Shown here piece by piece: positions 34,051 through 42,300 of a stretch of DNA of 64,000 nucleotides; positions within the stretch are counted from its first letter, which is position 1, and every line of letters begins with the position of its first letter. A model generated the notes under the pieces. It made no database searches. It saw only the letters and a list, made by a program, of their open reading frames with translations, and was not told where the DNA came from. Source of the DNA: Streptomyces geranii (GTDB lineage Bacteria; Actinomycetota; Actinomycetes; Streptomycetales; Streptomycetaceae); assembly GCF_002954775.1 (NCBI RefSeq), contig NZ_PJME01000022.1, positions 62,001-126,000 on the forward strand. The letters run 5' to 3'. A program made the translations under genes and the position numbers.

Positions 34051-35118
34051 GTGAGTACCGAAGGAAACCTCGCCCGTCTGGACCGGGTGTTCGCGAGGCT
34101 GGACCGGGAACCGGGACGGCCGACCCACATCGGTGTGCCGAAGATGAGCCGGCACAGGATCGCGCTCCTTGTCGCGACCCTGGCCTTCTACCTCGCCACC
34201 GTGTGGGCCGTCGTGATCACCTCGTGGCTGGTCCGGCTCGACTGGCAGGTCATGTTCTTCCGGCCCTACCAGCAGTGGCCGGAGATCCACGCGTTCCTCG
34301 ACTACTACGTGGTGCTCGGCCAGCGCGGCCCCACCGCCGTGATGATCTCGGCCTGGCTGGGCTGGCGTGCCTGGCGGCAGCGGACACTGCGTCCGCTGCT
34401 CGTGTTCGGCGTGGCGCTGCTGCTGCTCAATGTCACGGTCGGTGCCGCCAAGATCGGCATGGGCCGGCTGGGCCCGCACTACGCGACCACCATCGGGTCG
34501 AACGAGATGGGCATGGGCGGGGATATATTCCCCAGCGGTCACACCGCGAACGCCGTGGTGACCTGGGGCATCCTGGCGTATCTGGCGACGGGCCCGCTGG
34601 CCAGGCGCTGGCTGTCCGCCGGTTCGGCGCTGATGTCGCTGGGCGTCGGTCTCACGACGGTCTATCTGGGCACGCACTGGCTGAGCGATGTCGTCCTGGG
34701 CTGGGTCGCGGGTCTGCTGGTCCTGCTGGCGCTGCCGTGGTTCGAGCCGCTGATCCCGCGCGCGGAGACCTTCATCCTGTCGCTGCGCGACCGCCGGCGG
34801 GCCCGTGGCACCAGCGTCGGCACCGCGCCCGTACCGGCCCGGGTGGGTACGCCCGCGCTGCTGGGGCCGCACGCGACCGCCGAGGAGGAGGCCACGGCCC
34901 GGGAGAACACCACCCCGGCGGCCCGCTCGGCCCGGACACCCAACCACCCGACTCACCCGGTGCATCCGGTCCATCCGGCTCCGAGTCCGTACGTGATCCG
35001 CTCGGAGCGCACTCCGGCCACCCCGGCCGGAAGCCGTCGTCCGCCGCACGCGGACCGCGCCCCGCGCACCACGGGCGGCACCCCGCCGGTCCGTCACCCG
35101 CTGCCCGGCAACGGCTGA
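34051..35118 (+). CDS. PAP2-family lipid phosphatase
   Basis: The protein has 355 residues. Five or six helices span about 30-225. The phosphatase motifs are 'FPSGHTANAVVTWG' near 158 and 'VYLGTHWLSDVVLGW' near 208, containing the catalytic histidine pair; the first motif is reduced to 'AAKIGMGRLGPHY'. The enzyme would remove phosphate from undecaprenyl pyrophosphate or phosphatidic-acid-type lipids at the outer membrane face. The last ~115 residues are a disordered Arg/Pro/His tail with a 'HPVHPVHPAP' repeat, longer than in usual members. A terminator follows. Confidence 0.88.
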   Translation: MSTEGNLARLDRVFARLDREPGRPTHIGVPKMSRHRIALLVATLAFYLATVWAVVITSWLVRLDWQVMFFRPYQQWPEIHAFLDYYVVLGQRGPTAVMISAWLGWRAWRQRTLRPLLVFGVALLLLNVTVGAAKIGMGRLGPHYATTIGSNEMGMGGDIFPSGHTANAVVTWGILAYLATGPLARRWLSAGSALMSLGVGLTTVYLGTHWLSDVVLGWVAGLLVLLALPWFEPLIPRAETFILSLRDRRRARGTSVGTAPVPARVGTPALLGPHATAEEEATARENTTPAARSARTPNHPTHPVHPVHPAPSPYVIRSERTPATPAGSRRPPHADRAPRTTGGTPPVRHPLPGNG

Positions 35119-35130
35119 GCGGCGAGCGAG

Positions 35131-35167
35131 AGGCCCGCGGGGGCGCCTTGTGCACGCCTGCGGGCCT
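35131..35167. terminator. bidirectional terminator after PAP2
   Basis: AGGCCCGC (35131-35138) pairs with GCGGGCCT (35160-35167), with an inner GGCG/CGCC pair. It lies between the convergent PAP2 gene and the I78 inhibitor gene. Confidence 0.7.
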
Positions 35168-35178
35168 GTGGGCCCTGC

Positions 35179-35400
35179 TCAGCCCTTCCAGCAGCGGGCC
35201 ACCCTGCCGTCGGCGACCTCGAAGTTCAGCCGTCCCGACCGGTACTCCATGGTGATGATCGCCCCGGGCGGCAGCGACCGCACCGCGACCCAGCCGCGCT
35301 CCCTGGCGAGCCGCTCGGCCCGCGCCGAGTCGAGGCCGACGTACGCGTCCGGACTGTCCTGAGGTTCTTCGGGCCTGGGAATCGGTGCCATGTCCGTCAC
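35179..35400 (-). CDS. I78-family peptidase inhibitor-like protein
   Basis: The protein has 73 residues from GTG 35400, or 70 from ATG 35391. The sequence 'GLDSARAERLARERGWVAVRSLPPGAIITMEYRSGRLNFEVADGRV' matches the potato-inhibitor-I-like I78 fold, with a conserved Gly-Trp, the reactive loop and the C-terminal 'RLNF' strand. There is no signal peptide, so it acts inside the cell or is exported by another route. Family members inhibit elastase- or subtilisin-like proteases; whether it targets a host protease is not shown. Confidence 0.75.
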   Translation of the reverse strand: MTDMAPIPRPEEPQDSPDAYVGLDSARAERLARERGWVAVRSLPPGAIITMEYRSGRLNFEVADGRVARCWKG

Positions 35401-35746
35401 CGTAGGCGCCCACCGACGGCCGGGGGAAGCCCGGCCCCGGACAACCGGTCACGCTTCTGTCACAAGATCACGACAGTAGTCACGACAGTAGTTTCGAGCG
35501 ATAATCATCACGCACAGGTAATTCGCCACTCCCCCGAGAGCCCCGATAAACCCCGCCCAAGAACGCCGGAAGGGCACCCGGGTGACAGTGGGACGGCGGC
35601 GAATTGCGCCGCTCATCTCCATACCTGCGGCTTACGCGCTTCTTACACCCGTCATACATGGTGATGCCACGCGTCTCGGTCCACGCCCCTCCGAAGGAAC
35701 GCATGGAACAGCCATGACTTCCCCACATAACCCCCTCATCGTGAGT
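35401..35746. other. intergenic region between I78 gene and WYL regulator
   Basis: There is a hairpin GGCCGGG/CCCGGCC at 35418-35436. A 12-bp exact tandem repeat TCACGACAGTAG lies at 35468-35491. A minus-strand frame of 82 codons (35480-35728) ends with TGA inside that repeat, but it has weak coding character and no ribosome site. Nothing else is seen. Confidence 0.5.
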
Positions 35747-36709
35747 TCATCGCTCCACCGCGCGGGACAGCCGGTCGCGGGCGGTCCTGATCACGTCGAC
35801 GAGTTCCACGGGCTCCAGCACCTCGAACTCGAAGCCCATCAGCATGACGTGGACGACCATCACATCGAGGCTCGCGGCCCCTGTGCGCAGCAGACACGCG
35901 TCCTCGCCGTCCGGCTCCAGCGTCCCGGCGGAGGGCGAGATCCGCTCGGCCGCCTCCGCGAGGGGCACCAGCAGCCGGACGACGGCGTGCGAGGCGTACG
36001 CGCGCGTGGAGACGCCTTTGGAGACATAGGCGGCGAGATCGTCGGCAGGGGGCGTACGAGGGGTGAAGCGCGGCCCGTGCGGCGGCTTCGGCGTGAGACG
36101 GTCCACGCGGAACGTACGCCAGTCGGCGCGGTCGACGTCCCAGGCGACCAGGTACCAGCGCCGCTCGGTGCAGACCAGGCGGTGCGGTTCGACGGTACGG
36201 CGGGACACCGCTCCGTCGTGTCCGCGGTACTCGAAGCGCAGGCGTTCCGTGTCCCGGCAGAGGTGGGCGAGTTCGGTGAGGACGGCCGGATCGACGGCGG
36301 AGGGCTGCGGTCCCCGGAGCATCGGCACGGTGAAGGCGTTCAGGGCTCCGACACGCCGCCTGAGCCGGTCGGGCAGCACCTGTTCAAGTTTGGCCAGTGC
36401 CCGTACGGAGGTCTCGCCGATGCCCTCGATGCCCTGCCCGGCGGCCGTGCGCAGCCCGACGGCCACGGCGACGGCCTCGTCGTCGTCCAGCAGCAGCGGC
36501 GGCAACTCGGCGCCCGCGCCCAGCTGGTAGCCGCCGCCCGTACCGGGGCTCGCGTTAACCGGATACCCCAGCTCGCGCAGCCGGTCGACATCGCGGCGCA
36601 CGGTCCGCGCGGTGACCCCGAGCCGGTCGGCGAGATCGGCGCCGGACCACTCGCGGTGGGCCTGGAGCAGCGAGAGCAGGCGCAGCAGTCGTGCCGAGGT
36701 CTCCAACAT
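35747..36709 (-). CDS. WYL-domain transcriptional regulator (DeoR/YafY type)
   Basis: The protein has about 320 residues from ATG 36709; ATG 36724 is possible. The N-terminal winged helix is clear ('SGADLADRLGVTARTVRRDVDRLRELGYPVNASPGTGGGYQL', residues about 20-65). The WYL ligand domain (about 130-215) has 'TVEPHRLVCTERRWYLVAWDVDRADWRTFRVDRL', and a WCX-type C-terminus follows. WYL proteins bind nucleic-acid or nucleotide ligands, and actinobacterial PafBC-like members respond to DNA damage. It follows the ABC binding-protein gene across a six-copy 20-bp repeat on the same strand and may be read through from it. Confidence 0.9.
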   Translation of the reverse strand: MLETSARLLRLLSLLQAHREWSGADLADRLGVTARTVRRDVDRLRELGYPVNASPGTGGGYQLGAGAELPPLLLDDDEAVAVAVGLRTAAGQGIEGIGETSVRALAKLEQVLPDRLRRRVGALNAFTVPMLRGPQPSAVDPAVLTELAHLCRDTERLRFEYRGHDGAVSRRTVEPHRLVCTERRWYLVAWDVDRADWRTFRVDRLTPKPPHGPRFTPRTPPADDLAAYVSKGVSTRAYASHAVVRLLVPLAEAAERISPSAGTLEPDGEDACLLRTGAASLDVMVVHVMLMGFEFEVLEPVELVDVIRTARDRLSRAVER

Positions 36710-36713
36710 GGTC

Positions 36714-36833
36714 GAAGTCTCCATCACGGCCGGGAAGTCTTCGTCAGGGCCGGGGTGCCTTCGTCACGGCCGAGAAGTCTCCATCAAGGGCGAGAAGTCT
36801 CCGTCAAGGGCGGGCAGTCTCCGTCAAGGGCGG
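36714..36833 (-). repeat. six tandem 20-bp units at a gene junction
   Basis: Units begin at 36714, 36734, 36754, 36774, 36794 and 36814, exactly 20 bp apart, of the type GAAGTCTCCRTCAAGGGCGG. The sixth holds the binding-protein stop (TGA 36824-36826 on the minus strand) and the first reaches the regulator's start codons. On the minus strand each unit repeats a TGA followed by a GGAGA ribosome-site-like sequence. Confidence 0.95.
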
Positions 36834-38155
36834 TACGACAGTTGCGGCACCTCGAAACAGGTGCTGTCCATGTCCCCTTGCGAGACCCATCCCTTGCCGT
36901 CCTGCCACCGGGCCACCGACAGACACGTCCGGCGCGTGGCCGGTGGCTCCGCCAGCCGCTCGAAGGAGACCGGGAGCAGCAGGCCGCCGGCGGTGTGGTC
37001 CTCGCTCCGGTTCATGTATCCGTCGACGCACGCGCGCGTGATGCCCGTTCTCGTTCCCGCGCAGGACTCCGCCGCGTCCGTGAACCACTTCGCCGCCGCC
37101 CAGCCCTCCAACTGCCACTGGGAGTGCGTCTTCAGCCCCTCGGTCGCGTCCCGGAACTCCCGTACGGCCGCCTGTCCCGTGTCCTCGTAGTTGCGGCTCG
37201 ACCCGGTCGCCCACAGGGCGTTGCGGCACCGCGGGGAGTCCTTGTAGTCCTCGGGGACGGTGGAGGTCCAGTTCTGTACGTTCGTCACCTTGGCGGTGAC
37301 CTCGGCGCCGACCTCGTCCATCGCCTCGCACAGTTGGGCGTTGCCGTGCGTGTCGAGGGCGTCGAAGACCAGGTCGGCGCCCTGTTCCTTCAGGTCGGCC
37401 GCCACCGCGCGGAAGTTGGGCAGCGCGAAGTCGACCTCCTCGGTGACCACGTCGTAGCCCTCGGCCTTCAGCCCCCGGGCGACCAGGCGGGCGTAGGCGG
37501 CCGAGGCGGCCTGGTTGTAGGAGACGACGGCTGCCGTACGGGCGCCGTGCTCGCGCGCGAAGTAGCGGTAGACCTCGGTGCCGCCGTAGAGCCGTCCGTC
37601 CCAGCCTGGGGTGCCGTTCCGGGGCGCGAGGCTGCCGTAGATGCCGTACAGGTGCGGGTAGGTGTCGTAGGCGGCGCCGATGGGCTGGCCGCCGATGTCG
37701 GGCACGCGTGCGCGTGCGACGAGTGCGGCGCCCGCGTAGTCGAGGGCGGTGGTGGCGACCAGGGCGACGACTGCGTTCCCGTCGGTGCCGTCGGTCTCGT
37801 CGGTCCCGTCGATCAGCTTGTGCACGCACTCGTTGTTGCCGACTCCGCTGCCGCCGTCGTCGCAGAGCCTGACCTCGACCTGGCGGCCGTCGATGCCCCC
37901 GCGCGCGTTGAGCCGCTCGAACCAGGCCCGGGCGCCGTCGCGCGGGCCGGTGAAGGCGGTGGCGCCGACCGGGCTGGTGGCGCTGGTGATGATGCCGACG
38001 CGGAGGGGTGTCGTACCGGCCGAGGGTGTCGACCGGGTACCGCGGTGCTCGAAGTCGCTCTCCGGGAGGCGGCTGCCGCAGGCCGTGCTCAGCAGGAGCA
38101 GCAGTCCCGCGACGGCCGCGACGGCCGGCTCAGCAGCCCGGGGCCGCCGTCGCAT
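36824..38155 (-). CDS. branched-chain amino acid-type ABC substrate-binding lipoprotein
   Basis: The protein has 443 residues. The signal sequence ends in the lipobox 'LLLLLSTACGS', with the lipidated Cys near 26. The periplasmic-binding (LivK-type) fold begins 'LRVGIITSATSPVGATAFTGPRDGARAWFERLNARGGIDGRQVEV' and includes 'ALDTHGNAQLCEAMDEVGAEVTAKV'. The short repeat 'GTDETDGTDG' near 118 is a surface loop. It would be the extracytoplasmic receptor for the LivHMG/LivF transporter encoded divergently 1.2 kb away. The ligand could be an amino acid, amide or urea and cannot be read from sequence. It overlaps the upstream lipoprotein gene by 26 bp. Confidence 0.87.
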   Translation of the reverse strand: MRRRPRAAEPAVAAVAGLLLLLSTACGSRLPESDFEHRGTRSTPSAGTTPLRVGIITSATSPVGATAFTGPRDGARAWFERLNARGGIDGRQVEVRLCDDGGSGVGNNECVHKLIDGTDETDGTDGNAVVALVATTALDYAGAALVARARVPDIGGQPIGAAYDTYPHLYGIYGSLAPRNGTPGWDGRLYGGTEVYRYFAREHGARTAAVVSYNQAASAAYARLVARGLKAEGYDVVTEEVDFALPNFRAVAADLKEQGADLVFDALDTHGNAQLCEAMDEVGAEVTAKVTNVQNWTSTVPEDYKDSPRCRNALWATGSSRNYEDTGQAAVREFRDATEGLKTHSQWQLEGWAAAKWFTDAAESCAGTRTGITRACVDGYMNRSEDHTAGGLLLPVSFERLAEPPATRRTCLSVARWQDGKGWVSQGDMDSTCFEVPQLSYRP

Positions 38156-38711
38156 TGCCGCTCAGCCCGACCAGGGCGCAGAGCGTGTTGACGGTGACCT
38201 TCCAGGTGCCGTCCTGTTCGACGGCGGTGCCGGAGGCGTTGGGCAGGGCCGTGGCGCCCTCCAGGAGCAGCGCGTAGTTGACGCTGGCCGTGGTCGGCGA
38301 GGTGAACTCGACGTCGTCGACCTTGGCCTCGACCTGTCCGCCCCGCTGGTCGCCGCTGAACGCCTGGAGGAGCAGGCCCAGTTCGTCGCCGTTCTCCAGG
38401 ACGGCCTGCTTCTCCTTGAGGGAGACGGCCGGGTCGAAGAACTTGACCCAGTTCTGCCGGACCTCCTTCTCGGCGGCGACGGGGTCGGCCGGACCGGCGC
38501 CGGTCGGCTCACCCGTGGGCTCGGCGGACGTCTCGGTCGCGTCGCCGGTCGGTTCCGTGGACACGGACGGGGTGGACGTCGTCGCGTCCCCGCCCCCGCC
38601 GCCGTCGTCACTGCACGCCGCGAGGGCCGGGCCGAGGAAGAGCAGCAGGGCGGCCAGGAACGCCGTACCCCGCCGAGCGTTCCCCCGCCCGAGGTCGGTC
38701 CCGAGAACCAT
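38130..38711 (-). CDS. MTB12-like lipoprotein
   Basis: The protein has 193 residues from ATG 38711. The lipobox 'LGPALAACSDDG' puts the lipidated Cys near 31, followed by a Thr/Glu/Pro-rich linker (about 35-75). The C-terminal domain, 'VRQNWVKFFDPAVSLKEKQAVLENGDEL' and 'GTAVEQDGTWKVTVNTLCALVGLSG', closely resembles the mycobacterial low-molecular-weight antigen MTB12 family. The family's function is unknown. The gene overlaps the binding-protein gene, so the two lipoproteins are made together. An accessory role for the ABC system is inferred from context. Confidence 0.8.
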   Translation of the reverse strand: MVLGTDLGRGNARRGTAFLAALLLFLGPALAACSDDGGGGGDATTSTPSVSTEPTGDATETSAEPTGEPTGAGPADPVAAEKEVRQNWVKFFDPAVSLKEKQAVLENGDELGLLLQAFSGDQRGGQVEAKVDDVEFTSPTTASVNYALLLEGATALPNASGTAVEQDGTWKVTVNTLCALVGLSGNATAAPGC

Positions 38712-38845
38712 CTGGCTCACCACCGGGTGTCGGTCCGGGCCAGGCGGGCCCGGTGCTTTCAGGGTCGGCTGACAGCGGGCATAGTGCAAGCCATTGGCCT
38801 CGCTTGGAAGACACAGCCAGGACACACGACGTGTGGGAGCCAAGG

Positions 38846-39334
38846 ATGCGGACAGCCCGACCTGCTCGATCGGCCCGACCGCGGACCGCTGGTCCCGTCC
38901 TCTGGGCGGGCTGGGCCGCGCTGGCGGCGGGCGCGGTGCTGTGCGTGGTCGGCTGGTACGGCGTCTCGGGCGAGCGTTTCGCGGAACGGCAGCTGCCGTA
39001 CCTCGCGTCCTGCACGGTCCCCGGGGCCGCCCTGATCGTCGCGGGGGCCGTCCTCCTCGCGCACGCCCGGGACTCCCTCGCGGCGGCCCGCGTGGAGGAG
39101 CTGTACGGCCTCCTGGTGGCCGCGGAGCCCGCCGAGGCCACCGGAGAGCCGGTCATCGCTCCCGTGGCCGTCAGCGGCCGGCTGCTGATGGTGCCGGGCG
39201 GCACCCTGTGGCACCGCGCGGACTGTCCCCTGGTCACCGGGAAGCCGGAGGCGGTACCGGTGGACGGCAAACTCCTGGCCACCGGCGAGCTGGCCCCCTG
39301 CCCGATCTGCGAGCCGGACTCGGCGGACGACTGA
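38846..39334 (+). CDS. two-helix membrane protein with Cys/His C-terminal motif
   Basis: The protein has 162 residues from ATG 38846, with GGGAG six bases before. Two hydrophobic helices (about 17-40 and 55-80) anchor it. The soluble end contains 'LWHRADCPLVTGKP' and 'LAPCPICEPDSADD', three cysteines and a histidine that could bind a metal or form a disulfide. It sits three bases before the ABC permease fusion and faces the lipoprotein genes. I do not recognise the family. It may be an assembly or regulatory subunit of this ABC system. Confidence 0.7.
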   Translation: MRTARPARSARPRTAGPVLWAGWAALAAGAVLCVVGWYGVSGERFAERQLPYLASCTVPGAALIVAGAVLLAHARDSLAAARVEELYGLLVAAEPAEATGEPVIAPVAVSGRLLMVPGGTLWHRADCPLVTGKPEAVPVDGKLLATGELAPCPICEPDSADD

Positions 39335-39337
39335 CCG

Positions 39338-42300
39338 ATGGCGTCCCTGACGTACGACCTCACCCTCGCGGGTCTGTCGATCGGCGGCGCGGCGGCCCTC
39401 ACCGGGATCGGTCTGATCGTCACCTACCGCGCGACCGGCGTACTGAACTTCGCGCACGGCGCCGTCGCGATGGTGTGCGCGTACGCGCTGCGGCAGTGCA
39501 CGGTCGAGTGGGGCTGGCCCCTGTGGCTCGGCGCCCTGGTGACGCTGTTCGTGCTGGCCCCGGCGATCGGCCTGGCCCTGGAACGGTTCGTGTTCCGGCC
39601 GCTCGCGGTCCTGGGCGGCGATCCGGCACGGACCCTGGTCGCGTCGATCGGTGTGTTCGTGCTGCTGGTGGGCGGGGCCGTGCTGGTGTGGGGCCCCGGG
39701 GCGCGGGCGGACGCGCCCGAACTGGTGTCCGCGGACCCCTGGGGACAGCTGACGGTGGCCCTGGTGCTGGCCGCCGCAGTGGGCGCGGTCACCCGGTGGA
39801 CGCGGTTCGGGCGGGAGCTGCGCGCGGTGGTCGACGACCGACAACTGGCGGTGCTGCACGGCATCGACGCGGACCGGGTCGCCGCGGCGGGCTGGGCGTT
39901 CGGCTCGTTCACGGCGGGCCTGACGGGCGTGCTGCTGGCTCCGTACGTCCGCCTGGACCCGTACGGCATGCCGCTGCTGGTGATGGAGGTGGTGGCCGTA
40001 GCGGTGGCCGCCCGGATGCGCAGCCTGCCTGTGGCGGTGCTGGTCGCGCTGGGCATCGGGGTGGCCCAGAGCCAGCTGACGCGCCTTCACCCCTCGGGCT
40101 GGGCGCAGCCGCTGCTGCAGGCGGTCGGCAGCAACCTCTTCGTGGTCGCGCTGCTGGTCGCGGCGCTGGTCCTGCCGGGCATCGGCACGCGGGACGCGCT
40201 CCCGCGCGCGGTACCGGTCCGTACGCCGACTCCGCCGGGCGTGTGGATCGTGGCGGGGGTGCTGTTCCTGCTGCCGCTGGGCTTCGCGGGCTCGGACCTG
40301 CATACGTCGGTCCAGGTGCCGGCGCTGGGCGTGGTGCTGCTGTCCCTGGTGGTGGTGACCGGCCGGGGCGGCCGGCTCTCGCTGGGCCAGGCGGCCTACG
40401 CGGGCCTGGGCGCCCTCTTCACGGCCCTGCTGGCGGCCGGCCGCTTCCCCGGCCTGCCCCGGCTCCCCGAACTGGCCGCGCTGGCGCTGGCGGTGCTCCT
40501 GGTGGCTCCCCTGGGCCTGCTGACGGGCTGGCCGGCGATCGGCCGCCACGGCCTGGCACTGGCGCTGGCCACCTTCGCGGTGGGCGTCGGGGTGAGCCGT
40601 TTCGTCTTCGCCCAGCCGTACGCCACGGCGGGCCTGACGGTGCACCGCCCGGCGGGCTTCGAGGGCGACCGCGCGTTCTACGTCCTGGAACTGGCCCTGC
40701 TGGCGCTCGCGTTGCTGGCGACACGCTTCCTGCGCGCGGGCCGCACGGGCCGGGCCCTGGCGGCGATGCGGGACGACGAGCGGGGCGCGTCGGCGGCGGG
40801 CGTACGGGTCCCGTCCCTGAAGCTCCTGGCCTTCGTCGCGGGCGCCTCCCTGGCCGCCCTCGGCGGCGCCCTCCTGACGATGGGCCTGCGCGCCTTCGAC
40901 CCGAGCACGTTCGACCCCGTACGCGGCCTGCTGTGGTTCGCCGCGGTGGTGGTCCTGGGCGCCGACAGCACCCTGGGCGCACTGACGGCGGCGGCCCTGC
41001 TGGTGGGCCTGGACGCGGGGGCACGGGGCGGGATGGCAGCGGCCCTGATCGGCGTACTGGCGACCCTGACGGGCCGCTTCCCGACCGGCCCGTACGAGGC
41101 CCTGCGCGCAGCGACAGCACGACTGCGACCGGGACAGGGGGCGGCGCGACTGACGCCTCTGGGGGTTGCCGTGCGGGACCGGGTGCGGGCTACGGGGCTT
41201 GGGCGACAGGGGGGCACAGGGCGCGGGCGGGTGGGGGTGACGCGACATGGGCGGCTGGAGACGGCAGCGCGGGGAGGGCCGGAGGGCACCTCGCACGGGC
41301 GGCCTGGGGCAGCGAGGTCCGGACCGCCGGAGGGCACCGCACACGGACGGCCGGATGCGGCACGACCCGGACAGCCGGAATCCGCCCCGCCCGGACAGCC
41401 GAAGGCGGCCCCGCCAGGACCGCTGGAGGCAGCGCGGCCCGGGCCACCGGAACCCACGCCGCACGAACAGTCGGAGGCGACACCACACGGACGACCGGAA
41501 GCGGCGCGGCCCGGGCCACGGGAAGCCGCACCCCACGGACGGCTGGAGGGCACCCCACGCGGACAGCCGGAGGACGCCCCACGCGGACGACCGGAGGCAG
41601 CGCGGCCAGATCCACCGGAACCCTCCCCACACGGACAGCCGGAGGCGGCGCGCCACCGGCAGCCGGGGGCCGCCCCGCACGAACGACCGGAAGCAGCACG
41701 GCCCGAACCACCGAAAGCCGCACCACACGAACAGCTGGAGGCAACCCCGCACGGACAGCCGGAGGCTGCGCCGTCCGGACCGCCAGAGGTCACCCTGCCC
41801 GGGTCGCCGGAGGCGGCCTCGCGCAGACGGCCGGTCGGCGCCCCGGCCAAGCCGTCGGAAGCCGCCCCGCGCGGACGGCTGCTGGGCAAGGGCGCATCAC
41901 GGGCCGCCCCGCCCGCTCCCCCAGTTGCCCCGCGACTTTCTCGGGCCGCCCCCGGCGGCTCCTCCCCCGCACCGCTCCTGCGCGCGCGTGGCCTCCACGT
42001 CCGCTACGGCGGCTTCGCCGTGCTCGGTGGGGTGGATCTCGACGTTCGGCCCGGGCGGGTCGTCGCGGTGGTCGGGCCCAATGGGGCCGGGAAGAGCACC
42101 CTGTTCCACTGTCTTGCCGGAACCGTGCGTCCCACGCGCGGGAAGGTGTTCTTCGGGGCGCGGGACATCACGCGGCTCGCCGCCCACGCCCGTACCCGGC
42201 TCGGTGTCGCCCGGACCTTCCAGCAGCTGGCCGTCTTCCCGTCGTTGACGGTCTCCGAGAACGTCCGGGTGGGCGCCGAGCAGGGCCGTGTCGCCGATCC

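Noticed and set aside
35480..35728. 82-codon minus-strand gene
   Set aside because: No ribosome site, mixed codon use and no recognisable motif; kept only as a tentative finding because its stop lies in a tandem repeat.
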